Origin: Brachionus plicatilis
Taxonomy: Eukaryota; Rotifera; Eurotatoria; Ploima; Brachionidae
Length of the DNA: 64,000 nucleotides
Direction of reading: 5' to 3'
NCBI GenBank assembly: GCA_010279815.1
Contig: QEOQ01000378.1
Location: 683,906-747,905, forward strand
This document shows positions 44,737 to 54,058 of this stretch, one piece after another. Each line of letters begins with the position of its first letter. Positions within the stretch are counted from its first letter, which is position 1. The notes below the pieces were generated by a model, which worked only from the letters and a program-made list of their open reading frames with translations, made no database searches and was not told the origin of the DNA. The position numbers and the translations under genes are program-made.

Positions 44737-45738
44737 CTATTGATGCTTACAAAAAGGACCAGTATTTAAAACATTATAGCCATTACTTTTCGATACAGAT
44801 TTTATTTGAATTTTTGGATCGAAAAAACCTGACTTTTCCGGATTTTCCAAAGCTTCTAGAAATTTCTCACTTTTAAAATTAATTCCTTTATAAAATAAAC
44901 CTATGGCTGTTACTACACTTTTTCTGTACAATTCAAACTCGCAATCATTCTCACACACTTTACAAATCAAAGAGGCCACCTTTCTTAAGTAGTCATCTAA
45001 AATGCCCGCATGGCCATATTGAGTAAAATTCAAGAACCATGACGGACCTGGCAACGAGTCATAGAACCTTTTGTTTGATACTTTGTCAGGTGCACATGCA
45101 GGAAAGAGTGGATTCGCCGGGACATTGTCTAAGCCAGTTCGAATCAACAAAGTTGGCATTACAAAAGGCAACTGCTGAGGTGGGTTGGTAATGTAAATCT
45201 TTAAAAAACCAAAAGGATCGTAACCATCTACTGGATCAAGCAAAATGAGAGCTTTCATTTTGCCACACGTCTCATTTAAATACGAGACCACTGTGTGACC
45301 TGATGCCGAATGGGCCATTAGGCTAGCATCTTCCACTGATGGAAAAACTTTGTCTTTTATTTGCTCTGGTGTTTTTTTGTTATTGAAAAAGGCAGGTAAA
45401 TTTTCAAGAGTCCATTCAAGACTAGTCAGAAACATTTTTTCTTCTTTGTTTGGTATTGAAGGAAATCTTAAAGAATCAAATGAAACTATGATTGTTTTGG
45501 TCTCAATTGATAGTTTGGTTATAAAATCAACATAAGCAAAACCGGGCGCCAGACCATCCAAACCAGTGAGGAAAAATATCACAGGATATTGTCCGGGCGT
45601 TGTTGGGGAAACAAATCTTATGTCAAATTCAACTGAGTGATTTTTTGGTCTAATGAATGAACCGAAATTCCAGGAAATACTCTCATTTTGAGCATGAACC
45701 AAACTAGCAAATGCTAATGCCAATAACGCCTTGATCAT
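44737..45738 (-). CDS. Secreted chlorophyllase-like alpha/beta hydrolase
   Basis: 333 aa, single exon from ATG 45738. Residues 1-16 (MIKALLALAFASLVHA) form a signal peptide with an A-x-A-like cleavage site, so the product is probably secreted or digestive. Alpha/beta hydrolase layout of the chlorophyllase group: strand-rich start with YPVIFFLTGLDG (oxyanion region, 51-62), nucleophile elbow AHSASGH with Ser144, KALILLDPVDGYDPFG with Asp168, and a C-terminal YGHAGILDD with His243, as in chlorophyllases. The elbow is A-H-S-A-S instead of G-x-S-x-G. Several cysteines suggest disulfides. The substrate is unproven; dephytylation of dietary chlorophyll would suit an algivore, but a general lipase/esterase is possible. 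Confidence 0.75.
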   Translation of the reverse strand: MIKALLALAFASLVHAQNESISWNFGSFIRPKNHSVEFDIRFVSPTTPGQYPVIFFLTGLDGLAPGFAYVDFITKLSIETKTIIVSFDSLRFPSIPNKEEKMFLTSLEWTLENLPAFFNNKKTPEQIKDKVFPSVEDASLMAHSASGHTVVSYLNETCGKMKALILLDPVDGYDPFGFLKIYITNPPQQLPFVMPTLLIRTGLDNVPANPLFPACAPDKVSNKRFYDSLPGPSWFLNFTQYGHAGILDDYLRKVASLICKVCENDCEFELYRKSVVTAIGLFYKGINFKSEKFLEALENPEKSGFFDPKIQIKSVSKSNGYNVLNTGPFCKHQ

Positions 45739-46320
45739 TTTTATTCACTAATCAAATTTTCTCAGTGTATTTTATAGGTATTGAATGTGAAAATGACATG
45801 ATGTTGGTAGCTTTTTGTTTACTTTACCGAGATAAAGTCACATTTTGGTAGCTCGATTGTTTAGATTTTTATCTGGGATGAAAAATAAACAATTTTTTTT
45901 GGTTGCTAAATAAAACACCTCTTTAAAAAAAAAAGCTTGTTTAATCATTTATTTTTTCGGACTGGCTGAACCAATTTTGTGATCAAAAATTTTTTATCAA
46001 TTAAATTTGCATATAAAATTATGTAGAATGAAAAAAGAGAGTGAAGTCAGCCTTTTAGAATCTTGATTTTTTTTAGTAAAATATAACTTTGAGATAAATG
46101 CTTCCCCACAAACTAAAAACTTTTCACCACAAACCAAAAACCTTTTAACACAAATCAATACAACTCTATTTTTTTGTGCCGATTTCAAAAATAAAATTTT
46201 TTTTACATATTTAACCAAATATATTTAATAAATTTGCTATATAATTTATTCAAATAGTGTTTATAAAATTAAAAAAAAATTAATAAAATAATTAAATTAA
46301 AATCTATTTTAAGGAAAACC
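45739..46320. other. Upstream flank of hydrolase gene
   Basis: No gene; a minus-strand frame at 45997-46218 contains imperfect CTTTTCACCACAAACCAAAAA repeats and is not called. Confidence 0.4.
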
Positions 46321-46490
46321 AATTTCCAGCTAATTTTGGACGACCTTTTTTAGGTTTATTAACAAATTCACCAGATTCTCATATAATATTGAGCCTGCAT
46401 CATTCAATGAACCACGCCATATTTCAAACTCCTTTAGATACTTTATTTTAAACAACTTCAAAATATGATGTGAAATTACTAAATTGTATT
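46320..46490 (-). pseudogene. Decayed coding remnant, possibly transposon-derived
   Basis: Minus-strand translation shows ILKLFKIKYLKEFEIWRGSL then NDAGSILYENLVN and, after a frame slip, KPKKGRPKLAGNWFSL. The composition is coding-like, and it sits next to a hAT transposase fragment on the other strand. Family not recognised. Confidence 0.3.
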
Positions 46491-46659
46491 TTTTTTGTAT
46501 ATTTTTTAATTCATGAAATTTTCCTAACAGGGAGGCTGAAAAGAGGGCTATAGCCGCTCGAAACTGCCCTGGATTTTACATCCAAATTATTTATTTAAAA
46601 AAAAATCATTCAATGAATTGTTTTTTTTTTAAATATTAATTAAAAAATTGATTAAAAGG

Positions 46660-46935
46660 AACGATTGATCTTTCCTTTTCAAAGCAAGTTTCTTCGTCTC
46701 ATTTGTTTCCATGCTTTAAACAAATAAAAGATCATTTAAACATGTATGAAGCCGACAAAAATTTTGATTTTGTTCATGATGCGATCAAAATTATGAAATC
46801 AAAATTTGAAGATTACTGGATCAAAATTTTGGATAAAGCATTAATCTGTTATATCTTGGACCCAAGATTTAAAACACATTATATTGATTGTAGATTATTA
46901 AAAAAAAATCTGTTAATTGATTATAAAAATTAATT
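46660..46935 (+). pseudogene. hAT transposase fragment
   Basis: Plus-strand frame: LFPCFKQIKDHLNMYEADKN, IKIMKSKFEDYWIKILDKAL and ICYILDPRFKTHYID. The YW...ALICYILDPRFK arrangement is the diagnostic region of hAT (Ac/BED-type) transposases before the dimerisation domain. A possible later piece (FSYWRSKHNQDSF, near 47785) is too weak to join. A CAGGGAGGCTGAAAAGAGGG motif at 46528 may be the element's terminus. Confidence 0.55.
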
Positions 46936-48114
46936 GATATTTATCAGAATTCGATCGATTCAAGTCAAAGTCAACCGAGTACGTCTACAAATATGGAAAT
47001 GAATAAGTTTTTTTGCTAGTAATTAAGAACTGTATTTACAAAGGAAAAAAATTGAAGCTGAATAAATTTATTTGATTTAAGAAAAATTTGGAGGAAAAAT
47101 TAATAATTTTAAGCATGTGATTAATTTGCAAAAAAAAGACTTTCTTGCTTAAAAAAATAAAAAAACAATCGGATTGTATTATTTTTAATAAACCCAATAT
47201 TCTTTAAATGATTTTTGAGTCTAGTCGGTTAGGTGAACATTTGTTCACATAGTTTTTTGTTTAAAATTTTTCACCTTAAACATATACAATATTTTTATGT
47301 AAAAAAAATAATGTCAGTGAGTAAAAGTTAGTCAAAAGTCAAAATCAAGTAAAAACTTTCACTTGAAATTTTATTTATTTCAAACCATAAACTGACTTGG
47401 ACTATTAACCAACTCTACAGTGAAATTAATGTCAAAAAATTTAACGAGGATTTTAATTTATTTTATTAATAAAGGAAATTATTGTTAATTCTTAAATTAA
47501 GATACTAATACAAAAATATATTAATGTTATTTTAACTTTTTTTTCCAACTTGGGTCATAAAATAAAAACATAGCCCCTTCCCTAATTATAAATATTTTTA
47601 CCCAATATATAAATATTTTTAAAAATTTCGATAATTATTTTTTTACTCAATACTTGAATAAAATTTCATTTTAAAAATTAAATTAACTACAAAATACTAA
47701 ACGGAAGTATCTAAAAATATTGTCTATATTGAAAGTAACTTTGGTATCGAAAGAGTCAAAAATTTCCATTTATAAAAACTTCAGCTATTGGCGGAGCAAA
47801 CATAATCAGGACTCATTTATGCAATTTTTTTGCAGGAAAAAACAATATTTTTCAAGATCCGAATCAAATAAAAAAAATATGCGGGGTAAACATTACCACG
47901 ATCCAATTCCCATCGCAGAAGTAGCCATATCTAATTTAAAAAGAGAAGCAGTTTTTTAATATTTTAATATTTTTGACCAAAAAATAAATTTTCCATCACA
48001 AGGAGTATTCAAAATTGCAATTAAGAGACTTATATAAAATTTTAATTATTTCTTTAAGCATTTAAAAAAAAATTTGACATTAGAATCATTTAACAACTAA
48101 ATTTTTGACAATTA
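46936..48114. other. Non-coding interval with transposon scraps
   Basis: It contains a partial hAT-MITE relative (about 47330-47420, AACTGACTTGGACTATT then AACCAACTCT) and a possible hAT C-terminal remnant at 47720-47959. No intact gene. Confidence 0.35.
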
Positions 48115-49032
48115 CCGTAACCGCTTGATTAAAACTCCAGGAATAAAATTGTAGTTCCTTCTTTATACTATTGGAGTTAAGACAATACCCGACATGTTAT
48201 AATATATTTTAATTAAAATTCTGGAGTAAAGGAGAATTTAATATTTTAAGCCATTTATAAAGGCTAAAATTCAGCTTTATTCCAGGAGTAAAGGCTGAAA
48301 AATAACGGACATCTTTGAAAAATTGTGGAGTTAATTTTGAAAATCATTAAAGTCAAATTTAGCTTTTATTCTAATTTCAAAAAAAAAAGTTCGGTTTTAT
48401 TCCAACATGAAAAACTGAGTGTTTTAAAAATTATTAAAAAAATTTTCTTTTAAAATAAAAAACATCGCTTAAGCTAAAAATTGAAAAATGATAAATGAAG
48501 AAGACATAGGTGTTACTGATGCTCTAGAAGATGATAAAAAAAGGCGGCAAAGATACTCGTTGGAATTTAAAAATGATGTCATAAACCATGTTCAAGAAAA
48601 TAAAAATCAAAGTGAGACTGGTCGTTTTTTTAACGTTGACAGACTTCTTCATTTATCATTTTTCAATTTTTAGCTTAAGCGATGTTTTTTATTTTAAAAG
48701 AAAATTTTTTTAATAATTTTTAAAACACTCAGTTTTTCATGTTGGAATAAAACCGAACTTTTTTTTTTGAAATTAGAATAAAAGCTAAATTTGACTTTAA
48801 TGATTTTCAAAATTAACTCCACAATTTTTCAAAGATGTCCGTTATTTTTCAGCCTTTACTCCTGGAATAAAGCTGAATTTTAGCCTTTATAAATGGCTTA
48901 AAATATTAAATTCTCCTTTACTCCAGAATTTTAATTAAAATATATTATAACATGTCGGGTATTGTCTTAACTCCAATAGTATAAAGAAGGAACTACAATT
49001 TTATTCCTGGAGTTTTAATCAAGCGGTTACGG
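48115..49032 (+). mobile_element. Snap-back transposon with 389-bp near-identical arms
   Basis: TA flanks (48113-48114, 49033-49034). The left arm 48115-48503 begins CCGTAACCGCTTGATTAAAA and the right arm 48644-49032 is its inverse, equal in length and almost identical throughout. The 140-base centre carries the start of a transposase-like gene. The inner end of each arm contains the first codons of that gene (ATGATAAATGAAGAAG or its inverse). Near-identity implies a young insertion. Confidence 0.9.
48488..48673 (+). pseudogene. N-terminal helix-turn-helix fragment of a transposase
   Basis: From ATG 48488: an acidic start, then RRQRYSLEFKNDVINHVQEN and KNQSETGRFFNVD. This is the pattern of a Brinker/Psq/CENP-B-like DNA-binding helix-turn-helix (YSLEFK..VI.....N...A...F.VD) found at the front of several pogo-like transposases. 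The frame then runs into the inverted arm and stops; no catalytic domain exists here. Confidence 0.65.
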
Positions 49033-49034
49033 TA

Positions 49035-49915
49035 TTATTTAGCATTAAATTTATTTGACATCAATTTACTACATAACAGTTAAATAATGGAATAATTGTT
49101 ATATTGTAATACATAAGGGTTGAAGCTGGATAAAAATAACAGAATTGATTAAAAATTATAAAAAAATAAAAAGGGTGAAATAGTTAAAGAAACTTAGCAT
49201 AAAAAAACAAAATAAAACATTAATAAGATTTAAATTGATTATTGATTTGATTTACTAGAAAAAATTTTTTAAAAAACTTATTTTAGGCTAAAAAGGTGCA
49301 ACAAAGTATGTTGCACTTTGTGGTTGTTTTTTTTTAATATTATCTATTACTTTTAATTTTAATTTATCTAAAAATGAAAAGTTTCTGTTCAATTTGTATT
49401 TGAAATTCACACCGCCAAATTTTTTATAAAATTTTTCAAATATTTTACCTGACAAAAAAAAATTACGAAATTAAATTCTTGTAAAAGGTAAGAATAAGTT
49501 AAATAAAATAGAATTTTTATATAATTTTTTTTTATTTTTAGATTTATGTTTTTAATATAAAAAAACTTGGTTTAATCCTAAAACTTTTCGTTATTCATTA
49601 TATCCTGTTATCATTAAATATTAAAATGTTGAAAAAAAAAATAAAAACTTTTTTGTAATAAACAGTTTTTTCAATAAACAACTATTTTTGTTATTTTTAC
49701 CGATCTAATCCCAAATATTTCTCATATTCTCCAAATATTATATTCTTCACATTCTAAATTAACAATGACCCAAGGATTATTGTTAATTTAATTTAGAATT
49801 TTTGAAAAATATTTTTCAACTAAATACCAAAAATTTGAAGCATAATTTCAAGACCTAGATATTTCATTAGACTTTGATAAGACTTTGAATTAATTAAAGC
49901 TCTGAGTAGCAAAAA
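49035..49915. other. Upstream flank of BIN3
   Basis: AT-rich; no gene or transposon end identified. Confidence 0.4.
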
Positions 49916-50710
49916 ATGAATGCACGCCAAAGCTTCCTCAATAGCACCGAAAACGTTGGTATTCTACCACGCAGCATCAATTCTGAATTCGAAAAAGAGG
50001 AAAAAAAAATTCAAAACTTCGAGTCAGCAAACAAAAAATTCTACAAGGATGTCAAAAGCTACTGCGACAAACTGGACGAGTTGGTGAAATCCGAGGCTAA
50101 ATTGATTACAAATTTGTCAAATTTGACCGGTCCATTAGCCGACTCAAACCAGGAATTAGCTCAAAAAAGCACAAAACTCAGGGACCAACTGAATGAACGA
50201 GCCAAATCGAGTGATCAATTGAAGCAAACATGTCTCTCAAGTGTAATCGAGCCCATGAAAAATCTAAACTCTGTTTTTCCTCATGTCTATCAGTCAGTCA
50301 AAAGACGTGAACAGTACCTCAAAGACTTGCATAAGCAGCAGGATAAATTGTATAAATTACAAGATAGAGAGCACACAGGAAGTAATTTAGTCAAAATAAA
50401 TGAACAAACTCAAATAGTCAATCAGTCAAAGCAGTTGTTCATGAAAGAACACTCGTTTTTGATGAGGGAATTGCCATTATTGTACTCTAGTGGACTTGAG
50501 TATGTGAGGCCGTGTGTCAATAGTTTGATTAAGTCCCAGGAAAATTTTTATAAAGAATATGGCAAATTCTACGAGTCCGAAATTGACAAGTCAAGCGGCC
50601 CAAGTTATGAAAACTCAAATAATTTAGAACAAGACATTCAAAGTTTAAGTGAAGACATTGAAAAGTGTTTATCAGACATCAAATCGCTTTCTATTGTTGC
50701 GAGTGATTAA
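49916..50710 (+). CDS. BIN3: Bridging integrator 3 (N-BAR protein)
   Basis: 264 aa, single exon, about the same length as vertebrate BIN3. BAR-domain proteins dimerise and bind curved membranes; BIN3 and yeast Rvs161 act in endocytosis and actin organisation. The full length is BAR domain without SH3, as in BIN3. Matching blocks: an N-terminal basic FEKEEKKIQNFESANKKFYK helix, VIEPMKNLNSVFPHVYQSVK followed by RREQYLKDL (the signature helix-2 region), FLMRELPLLYSSGLEYVRPC and LIKSQENFYKEYGKFY, and the conserved C-terminal SLSIVASD. ATG is preceded by an A-rich context and in-frame stops upstream. Amphiphysin/BIN1 is excluded by length and missing SH3. Confidence 0.9.
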   Translation: MNARQSFLNSTENVGILPRSINSEFEKEEKKIQNFESANKKFYKDVKSYCDKLDELVKSEAKLITNLSNLTGPLADSNQELAQKSTKLRDQLNERAKSSDQLKQTCLSSVIEPMKNLNSVFPHVYQSVKRREQYLKDLHKQQDKLYKLQDREHTGSNLVKINEQTQIVNQSKQLFMKEHSFLMRELPLLYSSGLEYVRPCVNSLIKSQENFYKEYGKFYESEIDKSSGPSYENSNNLEQDIQSLSEDIEKCLSDIKSLSIVASD

Positions 50711-50831
50711 TTTTTTTTTCGATTCCAATCAGCAATTTGTAAAAATAATTTTTTAAATATTAAATTTTTTTAATAAAATTTTTCAAAAATTTCATCGGAC
50801 TTCAAATTTCAGAATTTCATCAAATTTTTCG

Positions 50832-50928
50832 AAAATTGCTTCTCCATCTTGTTGTCTTGGTTGCCGAGCAACTGTTTAAAAATTTGACATGCTCAGCCTT
50901 TAAAAGAATTTTTGAATTAATTTTCATT
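50832..50928 (+). repeat. Duplicated promoter segment with X-box, distal copy
   Basis: About 97 bp almost identical to 51366-51463, the sequence just upstream of IFT27. It includes CTTGTTGTCTTGGTTGCCGA, the intact RFX motif and GACATGCTCAGCCTTTAAAA. It is followed by unrelated AT-rich DNA, so it is a partial promoter duplicate. Confidence 0.85.
50860..50872 (+). promoter_or_regulatory. RFX X-box, duplicate copy
   Basis: GTTGCC-G-AGCAAC fits GTNRCC-N(0-3)-RGYAAC. It lies in the duplicated segment 617 bases before the IFT27 ATG and 150 bases after the BIN3 stop. Confidence 0.6.
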
Positions 50929-51365
50929 CTAAAGTTTCAAGGCTAATCAAAGTGCCCTTGTTCATAAATGACCGATTAACACTTCATTTTTTAAAAATTA
51001 AAAATTAATGCATTAAAAAAAAATAATAAAAATTTGAAATTTTAAGTGCTTAAATTAAAATATTTATTTTTTTTACAAAATCTGTAAATATCAAGTTGAT
51101 ATTATGAAAAAAATTGAAAGTTTAAATGTAGAAAATTTTGTTAAAGATTATAAAAAAAGTGAAACAAAAAAATGACACATAAAACAAAATATGCCAAAAA
51201 AATTTTTCAAAATGTAAATCAACTCATAATTTTTTTTTCCTTTACTAAATGAATCCTTATTTTTTTTAAATTAATTTTTAATTTTTTAAGAGTGATTATT
51301 TTTGTCAAAATAATTTTTTAGATCTTAAATTTTTTTAAAAAATTTTACTAAAATTTCTTCAGACA

Positions 51366-51463
51366 AAAATTGCTTCTTCGTCTTGTTGTCTTGGTTGCCG
51401 AGCAACTGTTTAAAAAATTTGACATGCTCAACCTTTAAAAGAATTTTTGAATTAATTTTCATT
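51366..51463 (+). repeat. Duplicated promoter segment, IFT27-proximal copy
   Basis: Proximal partner of 50832-50928. It ends 25 bases before the IFT27 start codon and presumably contains the transcription start region. Confidence 0.85.
51394..51406 (+). promoter_or_regulatory. RFX X-box in the IFT27 promoter
   Basis: GTTGCCGAGCAAC, a match to the RFX consensus with a one-base spacer, 82 bases upstream of the IFT27 ATG. RFX factors control intraflagellar-transport genes in animals, and sites usually lie within about 150 bases of the start. Confidence 0.72.
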
Positions 51464-51488
51464 TGATTCTGAGACAAAAAAAATTTAA

Positions 51489-52201
51489 ATGGTTTTTTTG
51501 CGGGCCAAAGTTCTAGTCGTAGGTGACTGCTGTGTGGGAAAATCGGCCATTTGCCAAGTTTTGTCCAGCGATGGCGGGTCATACCCCAAAAGCTACAATT
51601 CAGTAAGATTTTGGTATTTTTTCAGCACATTTTTTACTTTTGACAAAGACAATAATGACCGAATTATTGATTAAGCAAATTCAACTCACAGATAAAGATG
51701 ACACAGTGGAAATGTTCATGTATGACAATTCTGGAAAAGCTATTTATTTTGAAAATTGCAAAGAAACAGTATGATTTTAGTATTTAATTAAAAAATTTTT
51801 TAATTAGTTCCTGATAAAGTGGTTAAATGCAGATATGATTGTCTTAGTGTATGATGTAAGCAACAAGGACTCGTTTGGACACATAAAATTTTGGTATGAG
51901 AAAGCCAAAGAGGCCTTTTTGTACGACAAAGAAGTAATTGGATGTGTAATTGGCAATAAGTCAGACTCAAGCAGCATTGTTAGCCAAGCTAATGCGAAGC
52001 AATTAGCAGAGAGTATCAAAATGAAGGCTTTTGAATGTTCGGCAGTAGGACTAGAATTTTTCTTTAAACAATATTTATTTTAATTATTTTATTTTAAAGA
52101 AAGATAATCATGGTATCTTGGAACCCTTTAGATATCTTGCTTCAGAATACGTTAAAAAATATAACGAAGAAATTCGAAAAGTTCAAGAAATAATTGACTA
52201 G
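51489..52201 (+). CDS. IFT27: Intraflagellar transport protein 27 (Rab-like GTPase RABL4)
   Basis: Four exons: 51489-51602, 51649-51768, 51808-52044, 52100-52201, giving 190 aa (human protein is about the same size). Introns are 46, 39 and 55 nt, all GT..AG and frame-preserving. Small GTPase of the IFT-B complex that, with IFT25, links the BBSome and ciliary membrane proteins. G1 is GDCCVGKS (12-19), switch region MTELLIKQIQLTDKDD, G3-like YDNSGKA (the usual Rab DTAGQE Gln is absent, as in IFT27), MIVLVYDVSNKDSFGHIKFW, G4 GNKSD, G5 CSA, then a helix ending EEIRKVQEIID without a prenylated C-terminus, as known for IFT27. An X-box lies upstream. Confidence 0.9.
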
Positions 52202-52458
52202 TTAATTTTTGTATTATTTTAATAAAGTTTTTAATTTTTTTTAAATCAAAATCAAGTCAGTAACATATTATCAATTAATCTCAGAAATTAATAAAAAAAA
52301 TAAAGATGAATTAATTATTTTTGATAGTTAATAAAGTGACTTTTAAAAAAATTTATTTAGATACCTAATATTTGAGTGAAAAATAATTTATCTTGATCTT
52401 TTTTGGGGTAGTTTATTTAAAATTCTTTTAGTGTTTATTTATTTTATTTGTTTGTTTT

Positions 52459-52890
52459 CTGTACCGAGCTAGAGCTCCTTCAGAATAAATTAAAAAAAAA
52501 ATAAATAAAATAAAAAAAATTTAAAGTTAATAAAATGAGATAAAAAAAAATAAAAAAAAAAATAAAAAAAAAATAAAAATAAAGTAAAATAAGCTAAATA
52601 AATGAAAGTTAAGAAGACATGAATTGGAATAGATTGTTACATGAGTTATAACTTTTATTTTTTTTTTTTGATATGTAGTAAGTTAAGTAAAAAACAAATT
52701 AAACTGAATTGACGAAGACAAGAAATTACGCTATGGTGTTTGTATAATAATTTATCATTATTTTGAAATGTTAATTTTTTAATTTTGATAATTATTATTC
52801 ATTGTGTTTTTTTTTTTTTTTGAACCAAACCGAATCAAACCGATTCAAACCGAACTAGGAGTTAGCATGAGCAGTCCAACAGCGGTGGAG
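52459..52890 (-). repeat. SINE-like dispersed repeat, copy 2 (inverted relative to copy 1)
   Basis: On the plus strand it reads CTGTACCGAGCTAGAGCTCC and TTCAGAAT, an A-rich body, CCAAACCGAATCAAACCGAT words, and GCAGTCCAACAGCGGTGGAG, the exact inverse order of the blocks at 24171-24629. It lies between IFT27 and the duplicated exon fragment. Confidence 0.6.
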
Positions 52891-53042
52891 ATTTTCAATT
52901 TTTTTTTTAGGTAAAATTTTTTTTTTCTTTTTTTTTTTTTTCTTCAATTGGGCATTAAGTTAGACATGTTTTAATATATTATAAATCAGGAAAAAAAGAA
53001 GAAATTACTAGGTAGCAATTACACAATGGAGTTGAATATTCG

Positions 53043-53162
53043 ATGAGAAAGCCAAAGAGGCCTTTTTGTCCGACAAAGAAGTAATTGGATGTGTAATTGG
53101 CAATAAGTCAGACTCAAGCAGCATTGTTAGCCAAGCTAATGCGAAGCAATTAGCAGAGAGTA
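53043..53162 (+). pseudogene. Duplicated 120-bp fragment of IFT27 exon 3
   Basis: Copy of 51896-52015 with a single visible difference (TAC to TCC, Tyr to Ser in AFLYDKEVIG). It encodes EKAKEAFL-DKEVIGCVIG and the GNKSD motif but has no flanking exons or correct splice context, so it is not functional on its own. The near-identity means a recent local duplication. Confidence 0.9.
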
Positions 53163-53230
53163 GAATCTACATTGTATGTAAAGTATGTTACATTACAATT
53201 ATCTTAATATTTAAAACCCAAATGTGTGAA

Positions 53231-53427
53231 AAAAGTAAAATGTTCATACATATACTTACGGTAACTAACTTTGAAAAAAAGTAAAATGTTCATACATATA
53301 CCAACGATAACTAACTTTAATATTTAATTATATACTGCTTTAAAAATTGTCTTATTCTAGATTTACTTTAACATAATTATATACTGCTTTAAAAATTGTC
53401 TTATTCTGGATTATCTTTAACATAATA
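53231..53427. repeat. Two adjacent tandem duplications (46-bp and 49-bp units, two copies each)
   Basis: GTAAAATGTTCATACATATA recurs at 53235 and 53281; AATTATATACTGCTTTAAAA recurs at 53326 and 53375. Units differ by a few substitutions. Confidence 0.8.
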
Positions 53428-53535
53428 AATTTTTTAAAAATTATAGAATAAAATTAATTAAAAAACATTTAAAAAATTAAAAAAAATTGAAGAATAAAAA
53501 CCAAAATATTTAAATTTGAATTTTATTTTTTGAAA

Positions 53536-53901
53536 ATGAGTCAATTATTAGAAAAATCTACCGCTGTTAGCTTTTCTCAATTATCTCAAACAAAGCAAAA
53601 ATTAAATCTTTCTAGCAGTGGTAAAATTATCAAGCCAAAAAAGAAAAAAGATTTTTTGAAATTTTATCAACAAATGTTAAAATTCAAGCAAGATTTAAAA
53701 GATTTAACAAAGCTTAGAGATTCACTCTCAAGACAAGAGAATAAATTAAACCAACAAAGAGAATTTTTCAAAAAGCACGCAAAAAACAATTTTAAAATCG
53801 AACTTGACGATGAACTAAATCTTTTAGTTAGCGATTCACAAACAAGCTCCACTCTCGAATCAGATGATGAAGCATTGTTAAATTTAAACGAAACAGTCTA
53901 A
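53536..53901 (+). CDS. Small Lys/Ser-rich helical protein, 121 aa
   Basis: ATG 53536 to TAA 53899-53901. Basic N-terminus (SSSGKIIKPKKKKDFLKFYQ), a helical segment about 45-90 (KFKQDLKDLTKLRDSLSRQE), and a Ser/Asp/Glu-rich tail ending ALLNLNETV. It lies 157 bases upstream of the Helitron Rep/helicase gene in the same orientation and has similar codon use, so it may be a Helitron accessory gene or a separate host gene. No known domain; DNA- or RNA-binding by the Lys cluster is only a guess. Confidence 0.55.
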   Translation: MSQLLEKSTAVSFSQLSQTKQKLNLSSSGKIIKPKKKKDFLKFYQQMLKFKQDLKDLTKLRDSLSRQENKLNQQREFFKKHAKNNFKIELDDELNLLVSDSQTSSTLESDDEALLNLNETV

Positions 53902-54058
53902 AAAAATCATTTTTTATCATTTTTATAAATCAAAATTTTATCCTTTTTGTAACTAATAAATAATAATAATACTTTTTCTTATCTTTTTAATATTTCTAAT
54001 TTAAATAAAATTTAATTTAATTTAATTTGATTTTTTAATTATTTTTATTTCCAGAATT

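Noticed and set aside
47720..47959. 79-codon frame containing FSYWRSKHNQDSF as hAT C-terminus
   Set aside because: One weak motif only, separated from the hAT fragment by 800 bases of stop-rich DNA.
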